The position numbers and the translations under genes are program-made. Positions 51,328-60,783 of a stretch of DNA of 64,000 nt are shown piece by piece. Position 1 is the first letter of the stretch. The number at the start of each line of letters is the position of its first letter. Source of the stretch: Streptomyces sp. Je 1-332 (GTDB lineage: Bacteria > Actinomycetota > Actinomycetes > Streptomycetales > Streptomycetaceae); assembly GCF_040730185.1 (NCBI RefSeq), contig NZ_CP160402.1:1612001-1676000 (forward strand), read 5' to 3'. The notes beneath the pieces are model-generated. The model was given only the letters and a program-made list of their open reading frames with translations. It did no database searches and was not told the origin of the DNA.

Positions 51328-51557
51328 GTGCGATACCTCCCAGTGATCCCTCGCATCGGCGGCCCCGCGGGACGTGATCTCCCAGCTGGCGGCAACGAAA
51401 GGCGAGTGAGCCGCCAGAGTACGCGAGTTCACGGCTGTGTCGCGTGGCGGACCTCTCACGGTTGCACGGAGACGGTGTGGCATACGCCACGCTGCCCGCG
51501 CATGGACCACGCCCCCGGGAGCGTCGCCGGTTCCCGCCTGCGCCGATAATCGAGCCC

Positions 51558-52718
51558 GTGACCGACCTGGACCAATGCCTGCCCCCGCCGTCGTACGGCG
51601 CCCGTGCGAGCGCCGCGCTGCGCCGTGCGGCGCCCGCGCTGCTCGCCTACGCGGGGGTACGCGCCCTGGGGCTCGCGGTGCTCGCCGTGTGGAGCGCGGC
51701 GGCGGGCAAGAGCCCGCACACGCTCCTCACCGCCCGCTGGGACTCGCTCTGGTACACCCGCGTCGCCGAGCACGGCTACGGCTGGGAGGTGACGCTCCCG
51801 GACGGCAGCGTCCACTCGAACCTCGCGTTCTTCCCGCTGCTTCCCTGGCTTGAGCGGCTCGTCTCGGCGATCAGTCCCTTGTCGTACGCCGATGCCGGTC
51901 TGGTGGTGAGCTGGCTCGCCTCGCTCTGCGCCGCCGCGGGGATCTTCGCGATCGCCGACCATCTGTACGGGCGCCGGTCCGGCGTCTGCGCGGTCGTGCT
52001 CTGGGCGGTGCTCCCGGTCGGCATCGTGCAGTCGATGGCCTACAGCGAGTCGCTGTTCACCGCGCTCGCGGCCTGGTCCCTGTACGCGGTGCTCACCGGC
52101 CGCTGGGTGTGGGCGGGCGTGCTCGCCTCCTTCGCCGGCCTGACCCGGCCCGTGGGCGCCGCGGTCGTCGCGGCGCTCTGGGTGACGGCGGCCGTTCGGA
52201 TCCGCCGGGAGGGGAAGGCCGGCCCGCGCATGATCCTGGGGGCGGCCTTGGCCCCGCTCGGCGCCGCGGGCTACGTCCTGTGGGTCGGCCACCGCACCGG
52301 CGACGGCATCCTCGGCTATCTCGACGTCCAGGCGGGCTGGGGCAACGGCTTCGACTTCGGTTACGCCTTCGCCCGCTTCGTCGGCGACAAGTTCACCGCC
52401 TTCCCCGCGGCCCTCGCGGGGGCCGGCCTGATCGTCGGGGTCGCCCTGGTGGTCTGGCTGTACGTCATCGGCGTACGGCAGAAGCAGCCGTTGCCGCTTC
52501 TCGTCCACTGCGGGATCGTCGTCGCACTCGCCCTGTGCGCCGCGGGCTATTTCGGCTCGAAGCCGCGCCTCCTGCTGCCCGCCTTCCCGCTGCTGCTTCC
52601 CATCGCGGTGGCACTCGCCCGGCTGCGTACGTCCAGGTCGGCGCTGGTGCTGGGGGGTGTGGCGGCGGCGAGCGCGGTGTACGGGGCGCTCTGGCTGAAC
52701 GGCTCGGGTCCGCCATGA
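51558..52718 (+). CDS. PIG-V/M-like integral membrane mannosyltransferase
   Basis: 386 residues from GTG 51558; the longer frame starting at 51444 has weak coding bias. At least nine helices. The early loop after helix 1 (TARWDSLWYTRVAEHGYGWE) carries the Asp-Ser/Trp-Tyr pattern of GT-C enzymes such as PIG-V and PIG-M, followed by NLAFFPLLPWLERLV and YSESLFTALAAWSLYAVLTG. These enzymes use polyprenyl-phosphate mannose to mannosylate lipids or proteins outside the membrane. Monocistronic. Confidence 0.88.
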   Translation: MTDLDQCLPPPSYGARASAALRRAAPALLAYAGVRALGLAVLAVWSAAAGKSPHTLLTARWDSLWYTRVAEHGYGWEVTLPDGSVHSNLAFFPLLPWLERLVSAISPLSYADAGLVVSWLASLCAAAGIFAIADHLYGRRSGVCAVVLWAVLPVGIVQSMAYSESLFTALAAWSLYAVLTGRWVWAGVLASFAGLTRPVGAAVVAALWVTAAVRIRREGKAGPRMILGAALAPLGAAGYVLWVGHRTGDGILGYLDVQAGWGNGFDFGYAFARFVGDKFTAFPAALAGAGLIVGVALVVWLYVIGVRQKQPLPLLVHCGIVVALALCAAGYFGSKPRLLLPAFPLLLPIAVALARLRTSRSALVLGGVAAASAVYGALWLNGSGPP

Positions 52719-52851
52719 TCATTTCCGGGCGCCTTCGGTGAGCGGACGGCAAATTCCGCACAAGACCCCGGTGAACGAATTCATAAGGACCATAAAACCG
52801 TCGCGCCAATGATCAACGAATTCGGTAAGGGGTTACTCTCGAAATAGGGAA

Positions 52852-52872
52852 ACGGCAGGAATAAACTGCCGT
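52852..52872. promoter_or_regulatory. Inverted repeat between the mannosyltransferase and PAP2 genes
   Basis: ACGGCAG (52852-52858) and CTGCCGT (52866-52872) around an A/T-rich seven-base loop, about 130 bases downstream of one stop and 85 before the next start. It could be a weak terminator or a regulator site; the surrounding 52750-52880 is unusually A/T-rich. Confidence 0.4.
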
Positions 52873-52956
52873 CTGAGATCAATGCCACATCACATCGTCA
52901 TCACAAAGCCACTGATTCGGCCTAGTCCCTCACTCACTCGCTGTAACGTCGATTGG

Positions 52957-53970
52957 GTGCGTACCGAACGAAACCTCACCCGTCTGGACCGGGTCTTCGC
53001 CCGTCTCGACCGGGAGCCGGAGCGACCGGCCGGCCTCGATCTGCCGAGGATGAGCAGACACAGGATCGTGCTCTTCAGCGCGACCCTGGCCTTCTACCTC
53101 GCCATCGTGGTCGCCGTGCTTGCCACGTCGTGGCTGGTGCGGTTCGACTGGCAGGTCATGTTCTTCCGGCCCTACCAGCAGTGGCCCGAGATCCACGCCT
53201 TCCTCGACTACTGGGTGGTCCTCGGCCAGCGCGGCCCGACCGCCGTGATGGTCGCGGCCTGGCTCGGCTGGCGCTCCTGGCGTCAGCACACGATCCGCCC
53301 GCTCCTGACGTTCGGCGCCGCCCTCCTTCTTCTCAACGTCACGGTCGGCGCCGCCAAGATCGGCATGGGCCGCCTCGGCCCGCACTACGCCACCACGATC
53401 GGCGCCAACGAGATGTGGCTCGGCGGCGATATATTCCCTTCGGGCCACACCGCCAACGCCGTCGTGACCTGGGGAATCCTGGCCTACATGGCCTCCACCC
53501 CGCGCACCCGGCGCTATCTCTCGGCGCTCTCCGCCGTGGTCTCCCTCAGCGTCGGCCTGACCACCGTCTACCTCGGCACCCACTGGCTGAGCGATGTCTT
53601 CCTCGGCTGGGCCGCGGGTCTGCTCGTCCTGCTCGCGCTGCCCTGGGTGGAGCCGCTCATCAACCGCGTCGAGGGCTGGATCTTCAGCCTGCGGGACCTG
53701 TGGCGCGCCCGCCGCGCCGGCCTCGCGACCCCGGTCGCCCCGGCCCCGGCGAGGCTGCCGCAGCCCACCCCCGCACCGGCCGACGAGCCCCCGCTGCGCG
53801 AGCCGGTCGGCGCCGCGCGCCCCGCCCGCGCCCCGGCCTACCTCGCGCCGGGCCCGCACACACCGCGCTCCGAGCGCAGCCCGGTCACCCCGGCGGGCAG
53901 CCGGCGCCCGCCGCACTCCGAGCGCCCCTCGCGCGCGGCCACGTCGCCCCGCCCGGTGGCGGGCGGCTAG
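52957..53970 (+). CDS. PAP2 family membrane phosphatase
   Basis: 337 residues from GTG 52957; the ORF is open to 52882 but codon bias begins at the GTG. Six helices. PAP2 motifs: K-IGMGRLGPHYAT (motif 1, with GP where RP is usual), PSGHTANAV (motif 2) and GTHWLSDVFLGWAAG (motif 3 with catalytic His). It hydrolyses lipid phosphates, such as undecaprenyl diphosphate or phosphatidic acid, on the outer face. The last 90 residues are a Pro/Arg-rich cytoplasmic tail. Confidence 0.9.
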   Translation: MRTERNLTRLDRVFARLDREPERPAGLDLPRMSRHRIVLFSATLAFYLAIVVAVLATSWLVRFDWQVMFFRPYQQWPEIHAFLDYWVVLGQRGPTAVMVAAWLGWRSWRQHTIRPLLTFGAALLLLNVTVGAAKIGMGRLGPHYATTIGANEMWLGGDIFPSGHTANAVVTWGILAYMASTPRTRRYLSALSAVVSLSVGLTTVYLGTHWLSDVFLGWAAGLLVLLALPWVEPLINRVEGWIFSLRDLWRARRAGLATPVAPAPARLPQPTPAPADEPPLREPVGAARPARAPAYLAPGPHTPRSERSPVTPAGSRRPPHSERPSRAATSPRPVAGG

Positions 53971-54019
53971 CCCCGAAGGCCGCGGGGGTCGGTACGCACA
54001 ACCCATCCCCCGCATCGCG

Positions 54020-54052
54020 AAGGCCCCGGTTCCGTCTCGGAACCGGGGCCTT
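54020..54052. terminator. Bidirectional terminator between PAP2 and I78 inhibitor genes
   Basis: AAGGCCCCGGTTCCG (54020-54034) and CGGAACCGGGGCCTT (54038-54052) form a perfect 15-bp stem with loop TCT between convergent genes. Confidence 0.9.
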
Positions 54053-54081
54053 TCGCCGTGCCGTTCTCGCCTCGCCGGGGG

Positions 54082-54297
54082 TCAACCCTTCCAGCAGCGG
54101 GTCACGAAGCCTTCCTTGACCTCGAAGTTGAGCCGCCCCGCGAGGTACTCCATGGTGATGATCGCGCCCGGCGGCAACGCCCTGACGGTGGACCAGCCGC
54201 GCTCGCGGGCCTGCTGCTCGGCGCCGTCGGCCGCGAGGCCCACGTAGGCGTCCAAGCTGTCCTGGGGTTCGGCGGGAGGGGTCGGAATAGGTGCCAT
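54082..54297 (-). CDS. I78 family peptidase inhibitor
   Basis: 71 residues from ATG 54297 (GTG 54306 is possible; no clear ribosome site at either). The sequence ERGWSTVRALPPGAIITMEY and LAGRLNFEVKEGFVTRCWKG is the I78 inhibitor core: a conserved Trp, the PG turn, the RLN strand and the C-terminal C-W. No signal peptide, so it may act in the cytoplasm or on newly made protease. The window also encodes two secreted S1 proteases, but any link is untested. Confidence 0.82.
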   Translation of the reverse strand: MAPIPTPPAEPQDSLDAYVGLAADGAEQQARERGWSTVRALPPGAIITMEYLAGRLNFEVKEGFVTRCWKG

Positions 54298-54725
54298 GAC
54301 CGCCACGTTAGGCGGCGCGGCCCGGCCGGGGAAGGCCGTAGCCGGACACCATGCGTCACCGGTCCCCCTCCGGTCACGCTTCTGTCACAGGATCACGACG
54401 TGCGTTTCGCCTTAACTCCGTCACACGTACGGGCGGTTCCGTAGTTGTTCCCGCGCCATTCCTGGATTTACCGAGAGCACCATGAGAGCTCACCGAGACG
54501 GGCCCGACACCACCGAAATAGCACGCCGGACAGGGGGGCCGAGTTGCCTTTACACACCCTCCGCATTTCCGAATCCAGGGCGCTCGGCGAGATGTGACGA
54601 CGCATAGGGAATTCAGGATTCCAGCACAACGGGCCCGTACGCCCCCTGTCGGATCCGGGTGTGACACGAGCATCATGGCGGGTGCTTCGAGCAGGACCGG
54701 TGGCGCGACGGCGAAGGGGCGTGTG
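54298..54725 (+). other. Upstream region of ctaD
   Basis: A 428-base gap, A/T-richer than average, that must contain the ctaD and I78 promoters. CCTGGATT (54461-54468) and AATCCAGG (54572-54579) are an inverted pair 104 bases apart. A 41-codon ORF (54482-54607) uses rare AGA and ATA codons and is probably not coding. No RNA gene seen. Confidence 0.5.
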
Positions 54726-56450
54726 ATGGGGACTGAGACCGCGGCAGCGACGGCACCGCAGGCCTTGCGGAAGAGTCCGGGCCGGGTCCTCGTGGACTGG
54801 CTGACCACCACCGACCACAAGAAGATCGGTCACCTGTACCTGATCACGTCGTTCGCGTTCTTCCTGATCGCCGGCCTGATGGCGCTGATGATGCGGGCCG
54901 AACTGGCCCGTCCCGGGCTGCAGCTCATGACCAACGAGGAGTTCAACCAGGCGTTCACCATGCACGGCACGATCATGCTGCTGCTGTTCGCGACGCCGAC
55001 CTTCGCGGGTTTCGCCAACGAGATCATGCCGCTGCAGATCGGCGCGCCCGACGTGGCCTTCCCGCGCCTCAACATGCTCTCGTACTGGCTGTTCCTCTTC
55101 GGCGGCCTGATGGTGCTCGGCTCGCTCCTGGTGCCCAGCGGCCCCGCCGACTTCGGCTGGTTCGCCTACGCGCCGCTCAACAGCATGGAGCGGTCACCGG
55201 GCATCGGCGCCGACCTGTGGATCATGGGGCTCGCGCTCTCCGGGTTCGGCACGATCCTCGGCTCGGTCAACTTCCTGACGACCATCATCGGGATGCGGGC
55301 GCCGGGGATGACGATGTTCCGTATGCCCGTCTTCACCTGGAACGTGCTGTTCACCTCGATCCTGGTGCTGCTCGCGTTCCCCGTGCTCGCCGCCGCGCTC
55401 CTCGTCCTGGAGGCGGACCGGCGCTTCGGTTCCGTGATCTTCGCGCCGGAGAACGGGGGCGCGCTCCTGTGGCAGCACCTCTTCTGGTTCTTCGGGCACC
55501 CCGAGGTCTACATCATCGCGCTGCCGTTCTTCGGGATCATCTCCGAGATCATCCCGGTGTTCAGCAGGAAGCCGATCTTCGGCTATCTGCCCCTGATCGG
55601 CGCGACGATGGCCATCACCGGGCTCTCCGTCGTCGTATGGGCCCACCACATGTTCGCGACGGGCGCGGTGCTTCTGCCCTTCTTCTCCTTCATGTCCTTC
55701 CTCATCGCGGTGCCCACGGGCGTGAAGTTCTTCAACTGGACGGGGACGATGCTCAAGGGGTCGCTGTCGTTCGAGACTCCGATGCTGTGGTCCATCGGCT
55801 TCCTGGTGAGCTTCCTCTTCGGCGGGCTCACCGGCGTCATCCTGGCCTCGCCGCCCCTCGACTTCCACGTCACCGACTCGTACTTCGTCGTGGCCCACTT
55901 CCACTACGTCGTGTTCGGCACCGTCGTCTTCGCCACCTTCGGCGGCTTCTACTTCTGGTGGCCCAAGCTCACCGGCAAGATGCTCGACGAGCGGCTCGGC
56001 AAGATCCACTTCTGGACGCTGTTCGTCGGCTTCCACGTGACGTTCCTGGTCCAGCACTGGCTGGGCGCGGAGGGCATGCCACGGCGGTACGCGGACTATC
56101 TCGCGGCGGACGGCTTCACGGCCCTCAACACCATCTCGTCCATCGGCGCGTTCCTGCTCGGCATGTCGACGCTGCCATTCCTCTACAACCTCTGGAAGAC
56201 CGCCAGGTACGGCGAGAAGGTCGACGTCGACGACCCCTGGGGCTTCGGCCGCTCCCTGGAGTGGGCCACCGCCTGCCCGGCGCCGCGCCACAACTTCGTC
56301 ACGCTGCCCCGGATCCGCTCCGAGTCCCCGGCGTTCGACCTGCACCATCCGGAGTTCGCCGCGTTCCATCCGCCCCGGGCGCAGTACCCGGACCCGCAGA
56401 CCGAACACCCCGGCCCGGGGCCCGGCTCAGGAGGTACCTCGCCGAGCTGA
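54726..56450 (+). CDS. ctaD: Cytochrome c oxidase subunit I (stand-alone copy)
   Basis: 574 residues from ATG 54726 with AAGGGG upstream. Twelve helices with all metal ligands: low-spin haem His in [12 protein letters not shown], CuB ligands in [10 protein letters not shown] and [11 protein letters not shown], haem a3 His in [11 protein letters not shown], and the proton-channel region [16 protein letters not shown]. It is the catalytic core of the aa3 oxidase that reduces oxygen. No ctaC, ctaE or ctaF is adjacent, so this is probably an extra, separately regulated copy. Confidence 0.95.
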   Translation: MGTETAAATAPQALRKSPGRVLVDWLTTTDHKKIGHLYLITSFAFFLIAGLMALMMRAELARPGLQLMTNEEFNQAFTMHGTIMLLLFATPTFAGFANEIMPLQIGAPDVAFPRLNMLSYWLFLFGGLMVLGSLLVPSGPADFGWFAYAPLNSMERSPGIGADLWIMGLALSGFGTILGSVNFLTTIIGMRAPGMTMFRMPVFTWNVLFTSILVLLAFPVLAAALLVLEADRRFGSVIFAPENGGALLWQHLFWFFGHPEVYIIALPFFGIISEIIPVFSRKPIFGYLPLIGATMAITGLSVVVWAHHMFATGAVLLPFFSFMSFLIAVPTGVKFFNWTGTMLKGSLSFETPMLWSIGFLVSFLFGGLTGVILASPPLDFHVTDSYFVVAHFHYVVFGTVVFATFGGFYFWWPKLTGKMLDERLGKIHFWTLFVGFHVTFLVQHWLGAEGMPRRYADYLAADGFTALNTISSIGAFLLGMSTLPFLYNLWKTARYGEKVDVDDPWGFGRSLEWATACPAPRHNFVTLPRIRSESPAFDLHHPEFAAFHPPRAQYPDPQTEHPGPGPGSGGTSPS

Positions 56451-56483
56451 TCCGCTCGGTGAGGCCCCGCGGCTGATCGTGCG

Positions 56484-57359
56484 TCAGTCCTCGACCGTGT
56501 CCGCCTCGCGGATCCGGACCGAGAGGTCGTTGTCGTTCGTGTAGTACGGCCCGGCTTCGAGCGGGCCGTGCGCCGCGGTGTCGAGCCGGACCGCCGGGTA
56601 GGTGAAGATCTGCTTCTTGTCCGGGATGTCGTCGAGGAGCCGCGCGAGCCGGATGCGCGGCCCGCTCTCCCCTGCCGGGCGCAGCCAGAGGTCCCAAGGG
56701 CCGGGGCCGCTGTCCGCGAGCACGTCACAGCGCAGACCGAAGCTGAACTCCACGCCGTCGGCGGTCAGTTCGTAGCGTTCGATACGGTCGGGCTCGGCGC
56801 GGCGGGACGCCTCGGCGTATGCGGCGCCGGTCAGCGCGGTGCCGTAGACACGGCCCTGTGCGGTCACCTCGGGGCCCTCGATCCGCAGCTCGCCGATCTC
56901 CGCGTGCGGGGCGCGCAGCCAACTGCGTACGGAGAGGTTGCCCTGCTTGGTGGCGTACGGAATGCGGACGGCGATGTGGCCGCGGGCGCCGCTGGGGGCG
57001 CGGTCGACCAGCGAGCGCAGGTCGTTGACGCCGGGCGCGAGGCGGCGCGGGGTGCCGCCGCCGACCTCCGCGTAGGCGTTCCAGCGTCCCTCGGCCAGTT
57101 CGACGCTGCTGGGCAGCGCGGCCCGCAGCCTGCCGTCGGCCGCCGGGGACAGCGGCAGGCGTACGTCCTCGTCGGTGGACGCGGCGTCGCGGCGGCGCAG
57201 CAGCAGATAGGTCTCGCCCTTGCCACCAGGGTCGGTGACGTCGAAGGTGAGGCCGCCGGCGGAGTCGGCTATGCAGTCGGCGCGTGGTGCCGCCGCGACG
57301 TCCTGACCGGCACCGGTGTCGCAGGGCGATGAGGCGTCCGAGGTGGCCAAGGCCGTCAT
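56484..57359 (-). CDS. Hypothetical beta-rich protein, partner of GT4 glycosyltransferase
   Basis: 291 residues; the start overlaps the GT4 stop by four bases. No signal peptide or membrane segment. Beta-rich with repeated patterns such as YLLLRRRDAASTDEDVRLPL, ELAEGRWNAYAEVGGGTPRR and GHIAVRIPYATKQGNLSVRS. I recall similar proteins annotated only as transferase next to glycosyltransferases in Streptomyces. It is translationally coupled to the GT4, so it probably works on the same glycan; no catalytic motif is visible. Confidence 0.75.
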   Translation of the reverse strand: MTALATSDASSPCDTGAGQDVAAAPRADCIADSAGGLTFDVTDPGGKGETYLLLRRRDAASTDEDVRLPLSPAADGRLRAALPSSVELAEGRWNAYAEVGGGTPRRLAPGVNDLRSLVDRAPSGARGHIAVRIPYATKQGNLSVRSWLRAPHAEIGELRIEGPEVTAQGRVYGTALTGAAYAEASRRAEPDRIERYELTADGVEFSFGLRCDVLADSGPGPWDLWLRPAGESGPRIRLARLLDDIPDKKQIFTYPAVRLDTAAHGPLEAGPYYTNDNDLSVRIREADTVED

Positions 57360-58636
57360 GCGGTGGATCCCTTCGTCTGTATGCCGCTGGTCGGTACCCC
57401 GTGTCCGATGTCCCGCACCGCGTACGCGCCGTTCAGGAGCGCCCCGCGGGTGCGGTGCAGTGAGCTGCGCATCCGGCCGCCGAAGGAGCTTCCCCGGGTG
57501 AGCATGCCGGTGAACATCGCGTCGTAGCGTTCGGCGATGCGGACCGGGTCGAAGCGCTCCGAGTCCTCAAGGGCGGCACCCGCCATCCGATGGCGCAGCG
57601 TGTCGTTGTTGATCAGTTCGAGCAGTCCGCCCGCTATCGCGTCCGGGTTGCCGACCTCGACGAGGCGCCCGTCGACGCCGTTGTCGATGATCTCGCCCGG
57701 CCCGTGCGGGCAGTCGGTGGCGACGACGGGCAGGCCGCAGCGCATCGCCTCGACGATGGTCATGCCGAAGGACTCCAGGCTGGAGGTGACGGCCGCGATG
57801 GAGCCCTTGGCCCACTCGGGCTCGATGGGGTGGGCGGGCCCCATGAGGAAGACGTGGTTGTAGAGGCCGAGTTCGTCGATCAGGGCGCGCAGCTTGTCCT
57901 TCTGCTTACCGCCGCCGTATATCCGAAGGCGCCAGTCGGGGCGCTCGGCGCGCACCTGGTCGAAGGCCCGTATCAGCAGGTCGTACCGCTTGACGGGGGC
58001 GAGCCGCCCGGCCGCGACGACCCACTTCTGGTTGCCGTCGGCGGGCTCGATACCGGGCGCGGGCACCGGGTTGGGCACGGCCTGGACGTGCACGCCGGGC
58101 AGGCGCATCTTGCGGCGGTAGGCGCGGGCGTCGGCCTCGGTCGTCGTGGTCAGGACGTCGAGGCGGGGGTAGACGCTGCGCAGCTGACGGCGCAGTTCCT
58201 TGGAGTGGCTGTCCAGCGTGAGGTGCTCCTGGCCGACCCGCAGCGGGCCGCGCGCGGTCTCCCGGGCGAGGTGCACGTTCAGGCCCGGACGCGTGCCGAC
58301 CACGACGTCGGCGCCGACCGATGAGAGATGCTCGGCGATGCGCCGGTCGGTGAGGGCGCTGTACTGGTCGTACCGGCCTTCCGCGCTGGGGAACGTCCGG
58401 GCGGGCCGCAGAGCTTCGGCGGTCTCCCCTTCGTACCCGGGGCTTTCCTTGCGCATGTCGACCAGGTGACTGAGCCTGACCCGGGGGTCGGGCGAGAACA
58501 CAGGGTCGTCGCGGTGCCGGAACACGGAGACGATCTCGACGTCGTGCTGCTCGGCGAGCGTGTTCGCCAAGTTGTACGTCGTTCGGATCGTCCCGCCGAT
58601 CCCGTACGCATTATGAATCAGGAAAGAGATGTGCAT
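57356..58636 (-). CDS. Family 4 glycosyltransferase (GT-B fold)
   Basis: 426 residues. N-terminal domain MHISFLIHNAYGIGGTIRTT with the Gly-rich donor loop GIGGTIRTTYNLANTL. C-terminal domain with KWVVAAGRLAPVKRYDLLIR, a GGGKQKDKLRALIDELGL loop and the EX7E retaining motif ESFGMTIVEAMRCGLPVV. It transfers a sugar from a nucleotide donor, retaining configuration, in cell-wall or exopolysaccharide synthesis. First gene of a two-gene operon; a 21-codon ORF sits just upstream. Confidence 0.9.
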   Translation of the reverse strand: MHISFLIHNAYGIGGTIRTTYNLANTLAEQHDVEIVSVFRHRDDPVFSPDPRVRLSHLVDMRKESPGYEGETAEALRPARTFPSAEGRYDQYSALTDRRIAEHLSSVGADVVVGTRPGLNVHLARETARGPLRVGQEHLTLDSHSKELRRQLRSVYPRLDVLTTTTEADARAYRRKMRLPGVHVQAVPNPVPAPGIEPADGNQKWVVAAGRLAPVKRYDLLIRAFDQVRAERPDWRLRIYGGGKQKDKLRALIDELGLYNHVFLMGPAHPIEPEWAKGSIAAVTSSLESFGMTIVEAMRCGLPVVATDCPHGPGEIIDNGVDGRLVEVGNPDAIAGGLLELINNDTLRHRMAGAALEDSERFDPVRIAERYDAMFTGMLTRGSSFGGRMRSSLHRTRGALLNGAYAVRDIGHGVPTSGIQTKGSTA

Positions 58637-58695
58637 GCGTCCCCGTATCCCACGCTTCCCCGCGGACAGTCCTTCTTCGTCCGCCTACCGCAGGG

Positions 58696-58761
58696 TTAGA
58701 CGGGGATTACGGACAGAGGGTTGGGTTTCATCATCGTCTTGTTCTTGAACAGTTGTGTCAT
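58696..58761 (-). CDS. Possible 21-aa leader peptide upstream of the GT4 gene
   Basis: The minus-strand ORF MTQLFKNKTMMKPNPLSVIP (plus a final V) ends in TAA 59 bases before the GT4 start. It is A/T-rich, unlike true Streptomyces coding sequence, and its ribosome site is weak (GAAAG). It may be a leader, a short peptide or chance. Not recognised. Confidence 0.3.
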   Translation of the reverse strand: MTQLFKNKTMMKPNPLSVIPV

Positions 58762-58801
58762 CGGTATGCGCTTTCGGGAACTTTCCTGGTAGTTACATGC
58801 A

Positions 58802-60082
58802 TCATGGCTGGTAGGAGAGCTGCGGCACCTCGAAACAGTTGTCTCCCATGTCGCCCTGTGTGACCCATCCCTCACCATCCTTCCAGCGGGCCACCGACAC
58901 ACAGGTCCTACGGCTCCCGGGCGGCTCGGCCCGCTCCTCGTACGTCACCGGCAGCAGCAGTCCACGCGCCGTGTAGGGCTCGCCGCGGTTCATGAAGCGG
59001 TCGACACACGCGCGCGTGACGTCACCCCGGCACGACGTCGCCGCGTCCGTGAACCACATGGCGGCGGCCCACCCCTCCAACTGCCACTGGGAGAGCTCCT
59101 TGTGGCCCTTCATGGCGTCGCGGAACTCGCGTACGGCGGGCTGGTCCGTGTCCTCGTAGTTGCGGCTCGCGCCGGTGGCCCACAGGGCGTTGCGGCAGCG
59201 CGGCGCCTTCTTGTAGTCGTCGGCCACGGAGGAGGTCCAGTTCTGGACGTTCGTGACCTTGGCGGTGACCCGTGCGCCCACCTCGTCCATCGCCTCGCAC
59301 AGCTGGGCGTTGCCGTGGGTGTCCATCGCGTCGAAGACGAGGTCGGCGCCCTGCTCCTTCAGGTCGGCCGCGGCCGCGCGGAAGTTGGGCAGCGCGAAGT
59401 CGACCTGCTCACTGACCACCTTGTAGCCCTCGGCCTTCAGGCCCCGGGTGACGAGACGGGCGTACGCGGCGGACGAGGCCTGGTTGTAGGAGACGACGGC
59501 GGCGGTGCGTGCCCCCTGCTCCCGTTTGAAGTAGCGGTAGACCTCGGTCCCGCCGACCAGTTCGCCGCCCCAGCCGGGCTTCCCGTCCCGCGGGGCGAGG
59601 CTGCCGTAGATCCCGTACAGATGCGGATAGGTGTCGTACGCGGACCCGATCGGCTGGCCCCCGACGTCGGGCACGCGTGCGCGAGAGACCCGGGAGGCGC
59701 CCGCGTAGTCGAGGGAGCTGGTGGCGACGAGCGCGACGACGCGCTCCTCGTCGACCAGCTTGTGCACGCACGCGTTGTTGCCGACGCCGCTGCCACCGTC
59801 GTCACACGTACGCACCTCGACCTTGCGTCCGTCGATCCCGCCGCGCGCGTTCAGCCGCTCGAAGTACGCCTTGGCCCCGTCCCGGGGCCCGGTGAACGCG
59901 GAGCCGCCGACCGGGCTCGTCGCGCTGGTGATGATGCCGACCCGGACCGGCGCCCCCGACGGGGCGGGCGCCGTGCTCCTGGACTCGAAGTCGCTCTCGG
60001 GCAACCGGCTGCCGCACCCCGCCACCGCCACGAGCAGCGCGGCTACGGCAAAGACCTCAACAGCCCGGACCGGGCGACTCAT
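58802..60082 (-). CDS. ABC transporter substrate-binding lipoprotein (branched-chain amino acid type)
   Basis: 426 residues. Lipoprotein signal with lipobox VAVAGCGS (Cys23). Type I periplasmic-binding fold: VRVGIITSATSPVGGSAFTG, KAYFERLNARGGIDGRKVEV, DDGGSGVGNNACVHKLVDEE and AAVVSYNQASSAAYARLV. It is the likely binding protein for the divergent LivHMG permease/ATPase gene, although the ligand need not be a branched-chain amino acid; Liv-type systems also carry amides, urea and aromatics. The start overlaps the upstream lipoprotein gene by 26 bases. Confidence 0.9.
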   Translation of the reverse strand: MSRPVRAVEVFAVAALLVAVAGCGSRLPESDFESRSTAPAPSGAPVRVGIITSATSPVGGSAFTGPRDGAKAYFERLNARGGIDGRKVEVRTCDDGGSGVGNNACVHKLVDEERVVALVATSSLDYAGASRVSRARVPDVGGQPIGSAYDTYPHLYGIYGSLAPRDGKPGWGGELVGGTEVYRYFKREQGARTAAVVSYNQASSAAYARLVTRGLKAEGYKVVSEQVDFALPNFRAAAADLKEQGADLVFDAMDTHGNAQLCEAMDEVGARVTAKVTNVQNWTSSVADDYKKAPRCRNALWATGASRNYEDTDQPAVREFRDAMKGHKELSQWQLEGWAAAMWFTDAATSCRGDVTRACVDRFMNRGEPYTARGLLLPVTYEERAEPPGSRRTCVSVARWKDGEGWVTQGDMGDNCFEVPQLSYQP

Positions 60083-60647
60083 TGCCGCTCAGCTTCACCA
60101 GTGCGCAGAGAGTCCTGACGGACACCTTCCAGGTGTCGTCCTGGTTGACGGAGGTGCCCGAGGCGTCGGGCAGCGCGGTGGCACCCTTCAATGTCAGGGC
60201 GTACGTCACGTCCGCCTCGGTCGCCGAGCTGAACTCGACCTTGTTGACGTCGGCGCTGACCTGTTTGCCGCGCTCGTCGCCGCTGAAGCTCTTCAGGACG
60301 GCGCGCATCTTCGGCCCGTTCTCGAGGACGGCCTCCTTGTCCTTCACGGGAACAGCCGGGTCGAAGAACTTCTCGAAGTTCTCCTTGACCTCTTTCTCGG
60401 CCGCCGCCGGATCCGCGGGCGCGTCCTGTGCGGGCGCCTCCGAAGAGGCGTCCTGGCTGGAGGCGTCCTGGCTCGACTTCTCGACGGACGGCTCGGGCGG
60501 ATCGCTGTCGCCGCCCCCGCCGCTGTCGTCACCGCATGCCACGGCGGCCGGCGCGAGCAGCAGGACCGCGGCTGCCGCGAGTGCCGCGCTCCGTACCCTT
60601 CCCCGCCTGCGATCGCTCCCCCGCTTGGGGCTGGTCCAGAAAACCAT
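60057..60647 (-). CDS. Small secreted lipoprotein
   Basis: 196 residues from ATG 60647 (GTG starts up to 60659 are possible). Basic N-terminus, hydrophobic stretch ALAAAAVLLLAPAAV and a lipobox AVACGDD. A Gly/Ser/Asp/Ala-rich linker of about 55 residues precedes a compact domain (about 95-196) containing EKEVKENFEKFFDPAVPVKD and VNKVEFSSATEADVTYALTL, resembling low-molecular-weight antigen/MTB12-like lipoproteins. Operon with the substrate-binding protein, so possibly an accessory solute binder or envelope factor. Confidence 0.8.
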   Translation of the reverse strand: MVFWTSPKRGSDRRRGRVRSAALAAAAVLLLAPAAVACGDDSGGGGDSDPPEPSVEKSSQDASSQDASSEAPAQDAPADPAAAEKEVKENFEKFFDPAVPVKDKEAVLENGPKMRAVLKSFSGDERGKQVSADVNKVEFSSATEADVTYALTLKGATALPDASGTSVNQDDTWKVSVRTLCALVKLSGNESPGPGC

Positions 60648-60783
60648 CTGGCTCACCACCGGGTGTCGGTCCGGGCCCGCCTGGGCCCGGAGCTTTCAGG
60701 GTCAGCTTGCAGAAGGCATAGTGCAAGCCATCGGCTGACATGGACAGTCCACCGGCGCTACGAACGTGTCCCAGGGGGCGCAG

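Noticed and set aside
54482..54607. 41-codon ORF upstream of ctaD
   Set aside because: Uses rare AGA and ATA codons and lacks typical third-position GC, despite a GAGAG before the ATG.
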